Below are positions 16,023-22,543 of a stretch of DNA of 44,980 nt, piece after piece. The DNA is from Nocardioides flavus (ex Wang et al. 2016) (GTDB lineage: Bacteria > Actinomycetota > Actinomycetes > Propionibacteriales > Nocardioidaceae), in the NCBI RefSeq assembly GCF_014653115.1, contig NZ_BNAD01000020.1, positions 1 through 44,980 on the forward strand, in the 5' to 3' direction. Both the position numbers and the translations under genes were made by a program. Within the stretch, counting starts at the first letter, position 1. Each line of letters opens with the position of its first letter. The notes beneath the pieces are model-generated. The model was not told the DNA's origin. It did no database searches and was given only the letters and a program-made list of their open reading frames with translations.

Positions 16023-16799
16023 ATGACCGCGCAGGAAACGGCCCCCGTCAGCGCCGGCCGGGGCGAGCCCCTCGTCGTGCTGAGCGGCGTCCAGAAGCAC
16101 TTCGGGCAGCTGCACGCACTCAAGGACATCGAGCTCACCGTCACCCGCGGCGAGGTCGTCGTGGTGATCGGTCCGTCCGGGTCCGGCAAGTCCACGCTGT
16201 GCCGCACGATCAACCGGCTCGAGACGATCGACGAGGGCACGATCACCCTCGACGGCAAGGACCTGCCGCAGGAGGGCAAGGCGCTCGCCGCGCTGCGCGC
16301 CGAGGTCGGCATGGTCTTCCAGAGCTTCAACCTCTTCGCCCACAAGACGATCCTCGAGAACGTCACGCTCGGCCCGATCAAGGTCCGGGGCATGAAGAAG
16401 GAGGCGGCGGAGAAGAAGGCGCGCGAGCTGCTCGAGCGCGTCGGCGTCGGCCACCAGGCGGAGAAGTACCCCGCCCAGCTCTCCGGAGGCCAGCAGCAGC
16501 GCGTGGCGATCGCCCGCGCCCTGGCCATGGAGCCCAAGGTGATGCTCTTCGACGAGCCGACCTCCGCGCTCGACCCGGAGATGATCAAGGAGGTCCTCGA
16601 CGTCATGGTCGACCTCGCCCAGCAGGGCATGACGATGATCGTCGTGACCCACGAGATGGGCTTCGCCCGCACCGCCGCCGACCGCGTGGTCTTCATGGCC
16701 GACGGCGCCATCGTCGAGGAGAACACCCCCGAGGAGTTCTTCACCAACCCCAGCTCCGACCGCGCGAAGGACTTCCTCGGCAAGATCCTCAAGCACTGA
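16023..16799 (+). CDS. gluA: Amino-acid ABC transporter ATP-binding protein (GluA type)
   Basis: 258 residues. Walker A GPSGSGKST, Q-loop MVFQSFNLFAHKTILENV, signature LSGGQQQRVAIARAL, Walker B VMLFDEPTSALDPEM, and H-loop VVTHEMGFA. This is the polar amino-acid uptake subfamily. Four genes in the order ATPase, binding protein, permease, permease match gluABCD, the glutamate importer of Corynebacterium glutamicum, which lies next to the miaB region there also. The ATG is 6 nt after TAGGTT with no ribosome binding site, so the operon probably starts leaderless. Glutamate as substrate is inferred from order and similarity. Confidence 0.93.
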   Translation: MTAQETAPVSAGRGEPLVVLSGVQKHFGQLHALKDIELTVTRGEVVVVIGPSGSGKSTLCRTINRLETIDEGTITLDGKDLPQEGKALAALRAEVGMVFQSFNLFAHKTILENVTLGPIKVRGMKKEAAEKKARELLERVGVGHQAEKYPAQLSGGQQQRVAIARALAMEPKVMLFDEPTSALDPEMIKEVLDVMVDLAQQGMTMIVVTHEMGFARTAADRVVFMADGAIVEENTPEEFFTNPSSDRAKDFLGKILKH

Positions 16800-16870
16800 G
16801 GACCCACGCACGACCACGCCACAACCACGGGGGCCGGAAGTCATTCCGGCTCGGGACAGAAGGAGAAGCA

Positions 16871-17752
16871 ATGCGATTCATCAGGACCAAGGCGCTCGTC
16901 GCCGCGACGGGTCTGGCCCTGTCGCTGGCCGCGTGCGGCGGCGACGACGAGGCGCCTGAGGTCGAGGTGGCGAGCGACACCGACTTCGAGGCCGGCACGA
17001 CCATGGCCGAGATCGCGGAGGCCGGCACCGTCACCGTCGGCACCAAGTTCGACCAGCCGGGCTTCGGCCTGCAGAACCTCGAGGGCGAGCCCGAGGGCTT
17101 CGACGTGGAGGTGGCGAAGATCATCGCCGGCGCCATGGGCATCGCCCCCGAGGACATCGAGTGGAAGGAGAGCACCTCCGACATCCGCGAGCAGGTGATC
17201 GAGGACGGCGAGGTCGACTTCGTCGTCGCCACCTACACGATCAACGACGAGCGCAAGGAGCGGATCACCTTCGCCGGCCCCTACTACGAGGCCGGGCAGA
17301 TGCTGATGGTCGCGGAGGACAACGACTCCATCGAGGGTCCCGAGGACCTCGCGGACAACCCCGACGCCAAGGTCTGCTCGGTGACCGGGTCCACGCCGTC
17401 GGAAAACATCAAGGAGTACCTCGCGAGCGAGGACCAGCTCGTGCTGTTCGACGTCTACGACAAGTGCGCCGACGCTCTCGACAACGGCCAGGTGGACGTC
17501 GTCACCACCGACAACGTCATCCTGCTCGGCTTCGTCGACGAGTCCGACGGCGCCTTCAAGCTCGTGGGTGAGCAGTTCACCGAGGAGCCCTACGGCATCG
17601 GCATCGAGAAGGGTGACGTCGCGTTCTGCGAGTTCATCAACGAGACGCTCGCCGAGAACGAGGACGCCTACCTCGAGGCCTGGGAGGCCACGGCAGGTCA
17701 GGTCGAGGGCACCGAGACGCCCGAGCTGCCCGAGCCGGACACCTGCGCCTGA
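16871..17752 (+). CDS. gluB: Glutamate-type ABC transporter substrate-binding lipoprotein
   Basis: 293 residues. Lipoprotein signal peptide with lipobox LAAC (LALSLAACGG, Cys about 22), then the periplasmic-binding-protein fold family 3: TMAEIAEAGTVTVGTKFDQP, GFDVEVAKIIAGAMG, DFVVATYTINDERKERI, FAGPYYEAGQMLMV and SVTGSTPSENI. The C-terminus is acidic. AGAAGGAG ribosome binding site before ATG 16871. It is followed by a perfect 13-bp hairpin that may raise its expression over the permeases, as is usual for binding proteins. Confidence 0.94.
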   Translation: MRFIRTKALVAATGLALSLAACGGDDEAPEVEVASDTDFEAGTTMAEIAEAGTVTVGTKFDQPGFGLQNLEGEPEGFDVEVAKIIAGAMGIAPEDIEWKESTSDIREQVIEDGEVDFVVATYTINDERKERITFAGPYYEAGQMLMVAEDNDSIEGPEDLADNPDAKVCSVTGSTPSENIKEYLASEDQLVLFDVYDKCADALDNGQVDVVTTDNVILLGFVDESDGAFKLVGEQFTEEPYGIGIEKGDVAFCEFINETLAENEDAYLEAWEATAGQVEGTETPELPEPDTCA

Positions 17753-17764
17753 TCCATCCACGGT

Positions 17765-17794
17765 GTGCCGGGGCGGAGGTGTCCGCCCCGGCAC
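17765..17794 (+). terminator. Perfect hairpin between gluB and gluC (partial terminator or mRNA stabiliser)
   Basis: GTGCCGGGGCGGA (17765-17777), loop GGTG, TCCGCCCCGGCAC (17782-17794): 13 bp without mismatch, 12 nt after the gluB stop. No U-run follows. Such stems after a binding-protein gene usually protect its mRNA and reduce read-through to the permeases. Confidence 0.7.
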
Positions 17795-17818
17795 CCGTTC
17801 GACGTAGAAGGACCTGAT

Positions 17819-18469
17819 GTGGACGCCGTCTTCGACAACCTGGACCTCTTCTGGTCCGGATTCCTGAGGTCGCTCGGGATCTGCCTGTGGGGCATGGTGG
17901 GATCGCTCGTGCTCGGGACGTTCATCGCGGCCTGCCGGGTCTCCCCCATCCCCTCGTTGCGCTGGTTCGGCACCTCCTGGGTCACCCTCGTCCGCAACTG
18001 CCCCCTCACCGTGGTGCTCTTCTTCATGGCCTTCGGCCTGCCGGAGATCGGCATCAACCAGTCCTACTACGTCTTCGGCGTCGCGGCGCTGGTCATCTAC
18101 ACGAGCGCCTTCGTCTGCGAGGCGATCCGCTCCGGCATCAACTCCGTGTCCGCCGGTCAGGCCGAGGCGGCCCGCTCGATCGGCCTGACCTTCAGCCAGT
18201 CGCTCAGCCAGGTCGTGATGCCGCAGGCCTTCCGCAGCATCGTCCCGCCCCTGGGCAGCGTCATCATCGCGATGTTCAAGAACTCCGCGGTCGTGGGTGC
18301 GTTCGGCGTCGGCGGCGACCTCTGGTCCGTCTACAAGAACCTGACCAGCGCGCAGGGCTACGACGGCCTGCCCGTCATCACCGGGGTCGCCGTCGGCTAC
18401 CTGTGCATCACCCTCCCGGCCGCAGCCTTCCTTGCCTACACCGAGCGAAAGGTGGCGATCGCGCGATGA
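17819..18469 (+). CDS. gluC: Glutamate-type ABC transporter permease 1
   Basis: 216 residues from GTG 17819, with AGAAGGA 6 nt upstream. Several membrane helices (FLRSLGICLWGMVGSLVLGTF, LTVVLFFMAFGLPEIG, YVFGVAALVIYTSAFVCEAI). The EAA loop that docks the ATPase reads GQAEAARSIGLTFSQSLSQV followed by VMPQAFRSIVPP. Its stop overlaps the gluD start (ATGA), so both permeases are translated together, as expected for a heterodimer. Confidence 0.93.
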   Translation: MDAVFDNLDLFWSGFLRSLGICLWGMVGSLVLGTFIAACRVSPIPSLRWFGTSWVTLVRNCPLTVVLFFMAFGLPEIGINQSYYVFGVAALVIYTSAFVCEAIRSGINSVSAGQAEAARSIGLTFSQSLSQVVMPQAFRSIVPPLGSVIIAMFKNSAVVGAFGVGGDLWSVYKNLTSAQGYDGLPVITGVAVGYLCITLPAAAFLAYTERKVAIAR

Positions 18470-19344
18470 GCAACGTCCTCTACGACGAGCCCGGACCCAA
18501 GGCCCGCCGCCGCGCCGCGATCGGCACCGTGGTCGCCGCAGCCATCCTGCTCGGGCTGACCGGTGTCGCCGTCTGGCGGCTGGCCGACCGCGGTCAGTTC
18601 GACGCCGAGCTCTGGTCGCCGCTGATCAACCCCGGCGACGACAACTTCGTGCTCGTCTGGCGCCTCCTGGGCAAGGGCCTCCTGGCCACCCTCACCGCGG
18701 CCGTGCTGGCGATCTCCCTCTCCCTCGTCATCGGGACCCTCCTCGGGGTGGCCCGGATGATGCTGGGCAAGGGTGGCCGCATCCCCGTCGTCGCCGCGAT
18801 CGAGCTCTTCCGCGGGCTACCCGTGATCATCTCGATCTTCTACGTCTACATCCTGATCCGGTCCACGGGGATCGACATCTCGTTCCTGCCCGGCAGCGAC
18901 GGCCTGTGGTTCCTCGTGATCGGCCTGACGCTCTACAACTCGGTGATCATCGCCGAGATCGTGCGCGCCGGGGTCAACTCGCTCCCCCGCGGCCAGAGCG
19001 AGGCCGCGCTGGCCATCGGCATGACCCGGTGGAAGTCGATGAAGAACGTCGAGCTGCCGCAGGCCTTCCGGACCATGCTGCCGGCGCTGATCAGCCAGCT
19101 GGTCGTGATCCTCAAGGACACCTCGTTGGTGGCCGTGCTGGGGCTCTACACCGAGCTGCTCCGTCGCGGCAACATCATCTCGCTCAACCTCGACAACCCC
19201 ATCCAGGTGCTCTTCGTGGTCGGCGTGATCTTCATCGTCATCAACTACGGCCTCTCGAAGCTCGCGGAGTTCGTCGAGCGTCGGCTGTCCACCCGCGGCC
19301 AGTCCTCCGGCGTACGGCTCGAGACGGGCGCCGCAGCGGCCTGA
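18466..19344 (+). CDS. gluD: Glutamate-type ABC transporter permease 2
   Basis: 292 residues. Cytoplasmic basic start (KARRRAAIG), helix 1 TVVAAAILLGLTGVAV, a periplasmic insert, then the transport core (LLATLTAAVLAISLSLVIGT, FRGLPVIISIFYVYILI, VIGLTLYNSVIIAEIVRAGV). EAA loop GQSEAALAIGMTRWKSMKNV and ELPQAFRTMLPALI. Overlaps gluC by 4 nt. The gene ends 9 nt from the converging DUF4442 gene, with no terminator between. Confidence 0.93.
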   Translation: MSNVLYDEPGPKARRRAAIGTVVAAAILLGLTGVAVWRLADRGQFDAELWSPLINPGDDNFVLVWRLLGKGLLATLTAAVLAISLSLVIGTLLGVARMMLGKGGRIPVVAAIELFRGLPVIISIFYVYILIRSTGIDISFLPGSDGLWFLVIGLTLYNSVIIAEIVRAGVNSLPRGQSEAALAIGMTRWKSMKNVELPQAFRTMLPALISQLVVILKDTSLVAVLGLYTELLRRGNIISLNLDNPIQVLFVVGVIFIVINYGLSKLAEFVERRLSTRGQSSGVRLETGAAAA

Positions 19345-19353
19345 CGCGCAGGC

Positions 19354-19824
19354 TCAGCGCCTCGGGCTGATCCACAACCGGATCTCGCCCTCGACCACGA
19401 CGGTGCCGTCGGTGCGTACGCCCCGCACGCGCACCGGCAGGTCGTAGCCCTCGCCGAGCTCGGCGGTCCACTGCTCGGGGTCGGTCTCGGCGATGCAGGT
19501 GATGTCGGTGGTGGCCTTGGCGATGTAGTCGACCTCCATCCCCTTGGGGATCCAGCGCCGGTCACGCGGGATGGTCGACTCCGCCAGTGCCCCCATCGCG
19601 GCCTCGAGGCCGTTGCACAGCGCGATGGCGTGCACGGTGCCGATGTGGTTGTGCACGCCGCGCCGCTTCGGGATCACCAGCTCGGCGTGGTCGGGCTCGA
19701 TCACGGTGAAGCGTGGCCGGATGGTGGCGAAGTAGGGCGCCTTGCGGCTGAAGGCGAGCGAGAAGACCCGGTTGCCCATCGGCAGTGCGGAGGTCTTCTT
19801 CCAGAGGTCCAGGACGGCAGGCAT
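19354..19824 (-). CDS. DUF4442 hotdog-fold thioesterase-like protein
   Basis: 156 residues. Features of the DUF4442/PaaI-like hotdog group: ATIRPRFTVIEPDHAELVIP, RRGVHNHIGTVHAIALCNGLEAAMG, GMEVDYIAKATTDITCIAE, VRTDGTVVVEGEIRLWISPR. The NHIGTVHA stretch corresponds to the active-site region in related acyl-CoA thioesterases. ATG 19824 follows TAACAT by 7 nt, a clear leaderless pattern. Acyl-CoA hydrolysis is inferred. Confidence 0.85.
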   Translation of the reverse strand: MPAVLDLWKKTSALPMGNRVFSLAFSRKAPYFATIRPRFTVIEPDHAELVIPKRRGVHNHIGTVHAIALCNGLEAAMGALAESTIPRDRRWIPKGMEVDYIAKATTDITCIAETDPEQWTAELGEGYDLPVRVRGVRTDGTVVVEGEIRLWISPRR

Positions 19825-19850
19825 GTCTTGGATGTTACCCGCCAGTAGGA

Positions 19851-19913
19851 GATATCTGAGGACGGGGTGGCCGTCCGTCGCCCGGTTTCGCGTCCACCAC
19901 GTCCTCAGACATC
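19851..19913. repeat. 63-nt palindromic element at the 3' end of the kinase gene
   Basis: Arms GATATCTGAGGACGGGGTGG (19851-19870) and CCACCACGTCCTCAGACATC (19894-19913) pair with two mismatches around a GC-rich centre. The right arm includes the last codons and stop of the kinase gene. A second copy lies at 20517-20580 over the stop of the next gene, sharing GTCCACCACGTCCTCAG exactly. Could act as a transcription terminator. Confidence 0.7.
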
Positions 19914-20477
19914 ACCCAGCCAGGCGAGGATGCGGTCGGCGGCCTCGTCCGCCGCGAGGTCGGTGTTGTCGACGACCAGGTGCGGCCAGCGGGCGAGCAG
20001 GCGCTCGCCCGGCGCGTCGTGGCCGGGCCCCGAGGTCATCCGGTAGTCGGCCTCGAGCTCGCGCACGTTGTTGTCCGACCACTCCACGTCGCGCTTGGAC
20101 TTCTTCTCGGCCAGGCGGTGCTCGGTGCGGTTGCGTGCGAGCCGGGTGTCGAGGTCGGCGACGAGCTCCACGACCGCGATCCGTTCGCCGTACGGCTCGA
20201 CGAGGCGCGCGAGGTAGTCGGCCTCGCTCTGCTCGTCCATGCCCATCACGAAGGTGAAGACGAGGTCGGTCCCGGCTGCGGCGGCTTCCTCGACCACCCG
20301 CCGGCGCACCTCGGCGTTGAGCGTGCGGAAGGGCGGCGTGCCGTAGTCGAAGACGTCGAGCAGCATCTCGATGCTGTGGTGGTTGTGGAACAGCCGGAAG
20401 CCCGACCGGTCGGCGATCGCGCGCCCGACGGTCATCTTGCCCACGGCGGGAGGCCCGAGGATCAGCAGCAGTCGCAC
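19905..20477 (-). CDS. P-loop kinase-like ATPase (AAA_33 / nucleotide-kinase fold)
   Basis: 190 residues from GTG 20477. Walker A LLLILGPPAVGKMTVGRAIA at the N-terminus, then GFRLFHNHHSIEMLLDVF, a helical lid (RNRTEHRLAEKKSKRDVEW) and RWPHLVVDNTDLAADEAADRI. It resembles shikimate or adenylylsulfate kinase-like small phosphotransferases without a known substrate. A CACGAT hexamer 7 nt before the start fits a leaderless mRNA. Its stop codon is part of the palindromic element at 19851. Confidence 0.75.
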   Translation of the reverse strand: MRLLLILGPPAVGKMTVGRAIADRSGFRLFHNHHSIEMLLDVFDYGTPPFRTLNAEVRRRVVEEAAAAGTDLVFTFVMGMDEQSEADYLARLVEPYGERIAVVELVADLDTRLARNRTEHRLAEKKSKRDVEWSDNNVRELEADYRMTSGPGHDAPGERLLARWPHLVVDNTDLAADEAADRILAWLGDV

Positions 20478-20516
20478 CGGGCCGATCGTGCCGCAGGCTG
20501 CGCCCTCTCGCACCCT

Positions 20517-20580
20517 GATATCCGAGGGACGTGACGAACGCGATCGCACGCGGATCCCGTCCACCACGTCCTCAGGTGTC
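20517..20580. repeat. 64-nt palindromic element, second copy, at the 3' end of the VOC gene
   Basis: Left end GATATCCGAGGGACGTG, right end GTCCACCACGTCCTCAGGTG. The right end is nearly the same as in the copy at 19851 and includes the VOC stop codon. In both copies the minus strand reads TGAGGACGTGGTGGACG, with the first TGA as the gene's stop. The left arm is less well paired here. Confidence 0.65.
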
Positions 20581-20952
20581 GGCGGAGAGGACCTCCACCC
20601 GGTTGCCGTGCGCGTCGTACGTGTGCAGCCGGAGGTGGTCGGGGAAGCTGGTGCGCTGGCTGTCGTCGACCTCGAAGCCGAGCTCGCGCAGGCGGGTCGC
20701 GACCGCGTCGAGGTCGTCGACGACGAAGGCCGGGTGCGCCTTCCGGGCGGGGGCGTACGGGTCCTCGACGCCGACGTGCAGCTCGGCGGTCACCTCGCCG
20801 GACTCGTCGTACGCGCGGAACCAGCAGCCGCCGCGCGCCACCAGGTCGGCCGGCTTGTCCACCTCGGTCATGCCGAGCGCGTCGGCGTAGAACCGGCGGG
20901 CCGCGTCCTCGCCGCCGGGCGGGCAGGCGACCTGCACGTGGTGCAGCCTCAT
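20572..20952 (-). CDS. VOC-family (glyoxalase/bleomycin-resistance fold) protein
   Basis: 126 residues: MRLHHVQVACPPGGEDAARRFYADALGM, ELHVGVEDPYAPARKAHPAF, DHLRLHTYDAHGNRVEVL. Metal-ligand candidates are His4, the Glu of AELHVG, and the Glu near the end (NRVEV), as in one-domain vicinal-oxygen-chelate enzymes. ATG overlaps the tam stop (ATGA), so it is cotranslated with the methyltransferase. Substrate unknown. Confidence 0.85.
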   Translation of the reverse strand: MRLHHVQVACPPGGEDAARRFYADALGMTEVDKPADLVARGGCWFRAYDESGEVTAELHVGVEDPYAPARKAHPAFVVDDLDAVATRLRELGFEVDDSQRTSFPDHLRLHTYDAHGNRVEVLSADT

Positions 20953-21752
20953 CGGACCGCCAGTCCCTGCGGCTTGCGCGCGACGACGAAGATCCGGCGG
21001 AACGGCAGGACGACGCGGCCGGCGGCGTCGGCCGGGTAGGCCTCGCGCAGCAGCGCCTTGAACTCGTCCTCAAAGAGCGGTCGCAGGTCGTCGGGCAGCG
21101 CCTGGAGGGTGGGCCGCGCGCCCGTACCGGAGACCCACTCGAAGACGGGATCCTCCCCGGTGAGGACGTGCAGGTAGGTCGTCTCCCACGCGTCGACCTC
21201 GCAGCCGAGGTCGAGCAGGACGCGGGCGTACGTCGCGGGGTCGTGGCTGGCGGGCACGCGGGCGTCGCGGACGTGCTCGACGTAGGGCTCCTGAGCGGCG
21301 AGGTCCGTACGGGCGGTGTGGCTCGGCTCGTCGAAGTTGCCCGGCACCTGGAAGGCGAGCCACCCGCCGGGGGCGACCCGGTCCAGCAGGCCCGGGAGGA
21401 GGTCGAGGTGGTCGGGCACCCACTGCAGCGTCGCATTGGAGACGAGCACGTCGATCGGCGCGCGGAGCGCCAGCGGGTCCGGCTCGGCCCACTCGCGCAG
21501 GTCGCCGACCTCCCACCGGATGCCGTCGACCGCGCGGGCCGCCTCGATCATCTCGGGGCTGCTGTCGACGCCCGTCACCCGGGCGCCGCGCCACCGGTCG
21601 GCGAGCAGGGCGGTGAGGGTTCCGGGACCGCAGCCGAGGTCGACCACCTCGCGTGGGGTCTCGGCCGGCACCCGAGCGAGCAGGTCGACGAACGGCCGGC
21701 CGCGCTCGTCGGCGTACGCCAGGTAGCGGTCGGGGTCCCAGGTGTGGCTCAT
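20949..21752 (-). CDS. tam: Trans-aconitate 2-methyltransferase
   Basis: 267 residues. SAM-dependent methyltransferase of the Tam family: WDPDRYLAYADERGRPFVDL, motif I VVDLGCGPGTLTALLA, VTGVDSSPEMIEAA, VSNATLQWVPDH, and GGWLAFQVPGNFDEPSHT. Tam esterifies trans-aconitate, which forms from cis-aconitate and inhibits aconitase, so it protects the citric-acid cycle, especially under oxidative stress. GGAGGAG ribosome binding site before ATG 21752. Divergent from a MarR-type gene, as in Streptomyces, where TamR controls tam. Cotranslated with the VOC gene. Confidence 0.93.
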   Translation of the reverse strand: MSHTWDPDRYLAYADERGRPFVDLLARVPAETPREVVDLGCGPGTLTALLADRWRGARVTGVDSSPEMIEAARAVDGIRWEVGDLREWAEPDPLALRAPIDVLVSNATLQWVPDHLDLLPGLLDRVAPGGWLAFQVPGNFDEPSHTARTDLAAQEPYVEHVRDARVPASHDPATYARVLLDLGCEVDAWETTYLHVLTGEDPVFEWVSGTGARPTLQALPDDLRPLFEDEFKALLREAYPADAAGRVVLPFRRIFVVARKPQGLAVR

Positions 21753-21801
21753 GTCGTCTCCTCCTCGGTCGCTGGACCGTCACTCCACGTCCCACTCTGG
21801 G

Positions 21802-21861
21802 TAGTTCGGGACGTTCTGGTAGGTCAAGACCCCATTTCTCCTACCAGTTCGTCCCGAACTA
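21802..21861. repeat. 60-nt imperfect palindrome in the tam-tamR intergenic region
   Basis: Two 22-nt arms (21802-21823 and 21840-21861), beginning TAGTTCGGGACG and ending CGTCCCGAACTA, differ only at two central positions and enclose a 16-nt AT-richer core. Located between divergent genes, it cannot be the terminator of either. It may be another inserted palindrome or a large regulator site on the tam side. Confidence 0.7.
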
Positions 21862-21882
21862 GCCAGCGAGCGGCGCGAGATG

Positions 21883-21934
21883 TCTTGACGTCGAGATAAA
21901 GCCACTGTGCGGGACAGGTGTCTCGATGTCAAGA
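21883..21934. promoter_or_regulatory. Paired palindromic operators, candidate TamR sites
   Basis: TCTTGACGTCGAGA (21883-21896) and TCTCGATGTCAAGA (21921-21934) are each near-palindromic, are inverted copies of one another (13 of 14 matching), and are centred 38 bp apart. They lie just upstream of the MarR-type gene, whose probable -10 CACACT (21950-21955) precedes ATG by 6 nt. MarR proteins bind such 14-18-bp palindromes as dimers, so autoregulation and control of tam are likely. Confidence 0.7.
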
Positions 21935-21961
21935 TTCTCGATGATCTGGCACACTGTCGTC

Positions 21962-22447
21962 ATGCGTGACGAGGTGGACGACCTGGTCGAGGCGTGGGGC
22001 CGCGAGCGCGGTGACCTCGACCTCGCGCCTGTCGAGGTGTTCTCCCGCATCAGCCGGCTGGCTCGTCACCTCGACCTCGCCCGGCGCGACGCCTTCACCG
22101 CCCACGGCATCGAGTCGTGGGAGTTCGACGTGCTGGCCGCGCTGCGGCGGGCCGGGAGCCCGTACGAGCTCTCCCCCGGCCGCCTGCTCCGCGAGACGCT
22201 CGTGACCAGCGGCACCATGACCAATCGCGTCGACCGGCTGACCGGACGCGGCCTGGTCGAGCGGCTGCCCGACCCCCACGACCGCCGCGGCGTGCTGGTG
22301 CGCCTGACGGCCGAGGGCAAGGCCGCGGTCGACGGTGCCTTCGAGGCGCTGCTCGCCGCGGAGGCCGACCTGCTCGCCGACCTCTCGACGGCCGAGCGCG
22401 ACCGGCTGGCCGGCCTGCTGCGCTCGCTGCTGGCGCCCTTCAGCTGA
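21962..22447 (+). CDS. tamR: MarR-family regulator, TamR-like
   Basis: 161 residues. Winged-helix core: HGIESWEFDVLAALRRAGSP, LSPGRLLRETLVTSGTMTNR, VDRLTGRGLVERLPDPHDRR, GVLVRLTAEGKAAVDGAF. The dimer helices at each end (ISRLARHLDLARRDAF and LSTAERDRLAGLLRSLLAPF) fit MarR. Start placed at ATG 21962 (CACACT 6 nt upstream; no ribosome binding site); an in-frame ATG at 21926 would overlap the operators. In Streptomyces coelicolor TamR sits opposite tam and responds to aconitate and citrate; the same layout here makes this the likely function. Confidence 0.85.
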   Translation: MRDEVDDLVEAWGRERGDLDLAPVEVFSRISRLARHLDLARRDAFTAHGIESWEFDVLAALRRAGSPYELSPGRLLRETLVTSGTMTNRVDRLTGRGLVERLPDPHDRRGVLVRLTAEGKAAVDGAFEALLAAEADLLADLSTAERDRLAGLLRSLLAPFS

Positions 22448-22455
22448 GCTTGTTG

Positions 22456-22527
22456 GGGGATACTGACTCCCGGAGGGGGTTGCATCGGCCTCCAGGAGTC
22501 AGATTCCCCGCTCGAGCGGGGAATCTG
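22456..22527. terminator. Two overlapping palindromes between converging tamR and ABC-F genes
   Basis: A 54-nt imperfect palindrome (22456-22509) has arms starting GGGGATACTGACTCC and ending GGAGTCAGATTCCCC. It overlaps a 28-bp perfect palindrome (22500-22527), CAGATTCCCCGCTC mirrored. Between convergent genes this can serve as a bidirectional terminator. The 54-nt length equals that of the palindromes at 24487 and 24559. Confidence 0.75.
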
Positions 22528-22543
22528 CGGCCAAGGCGCGCGC

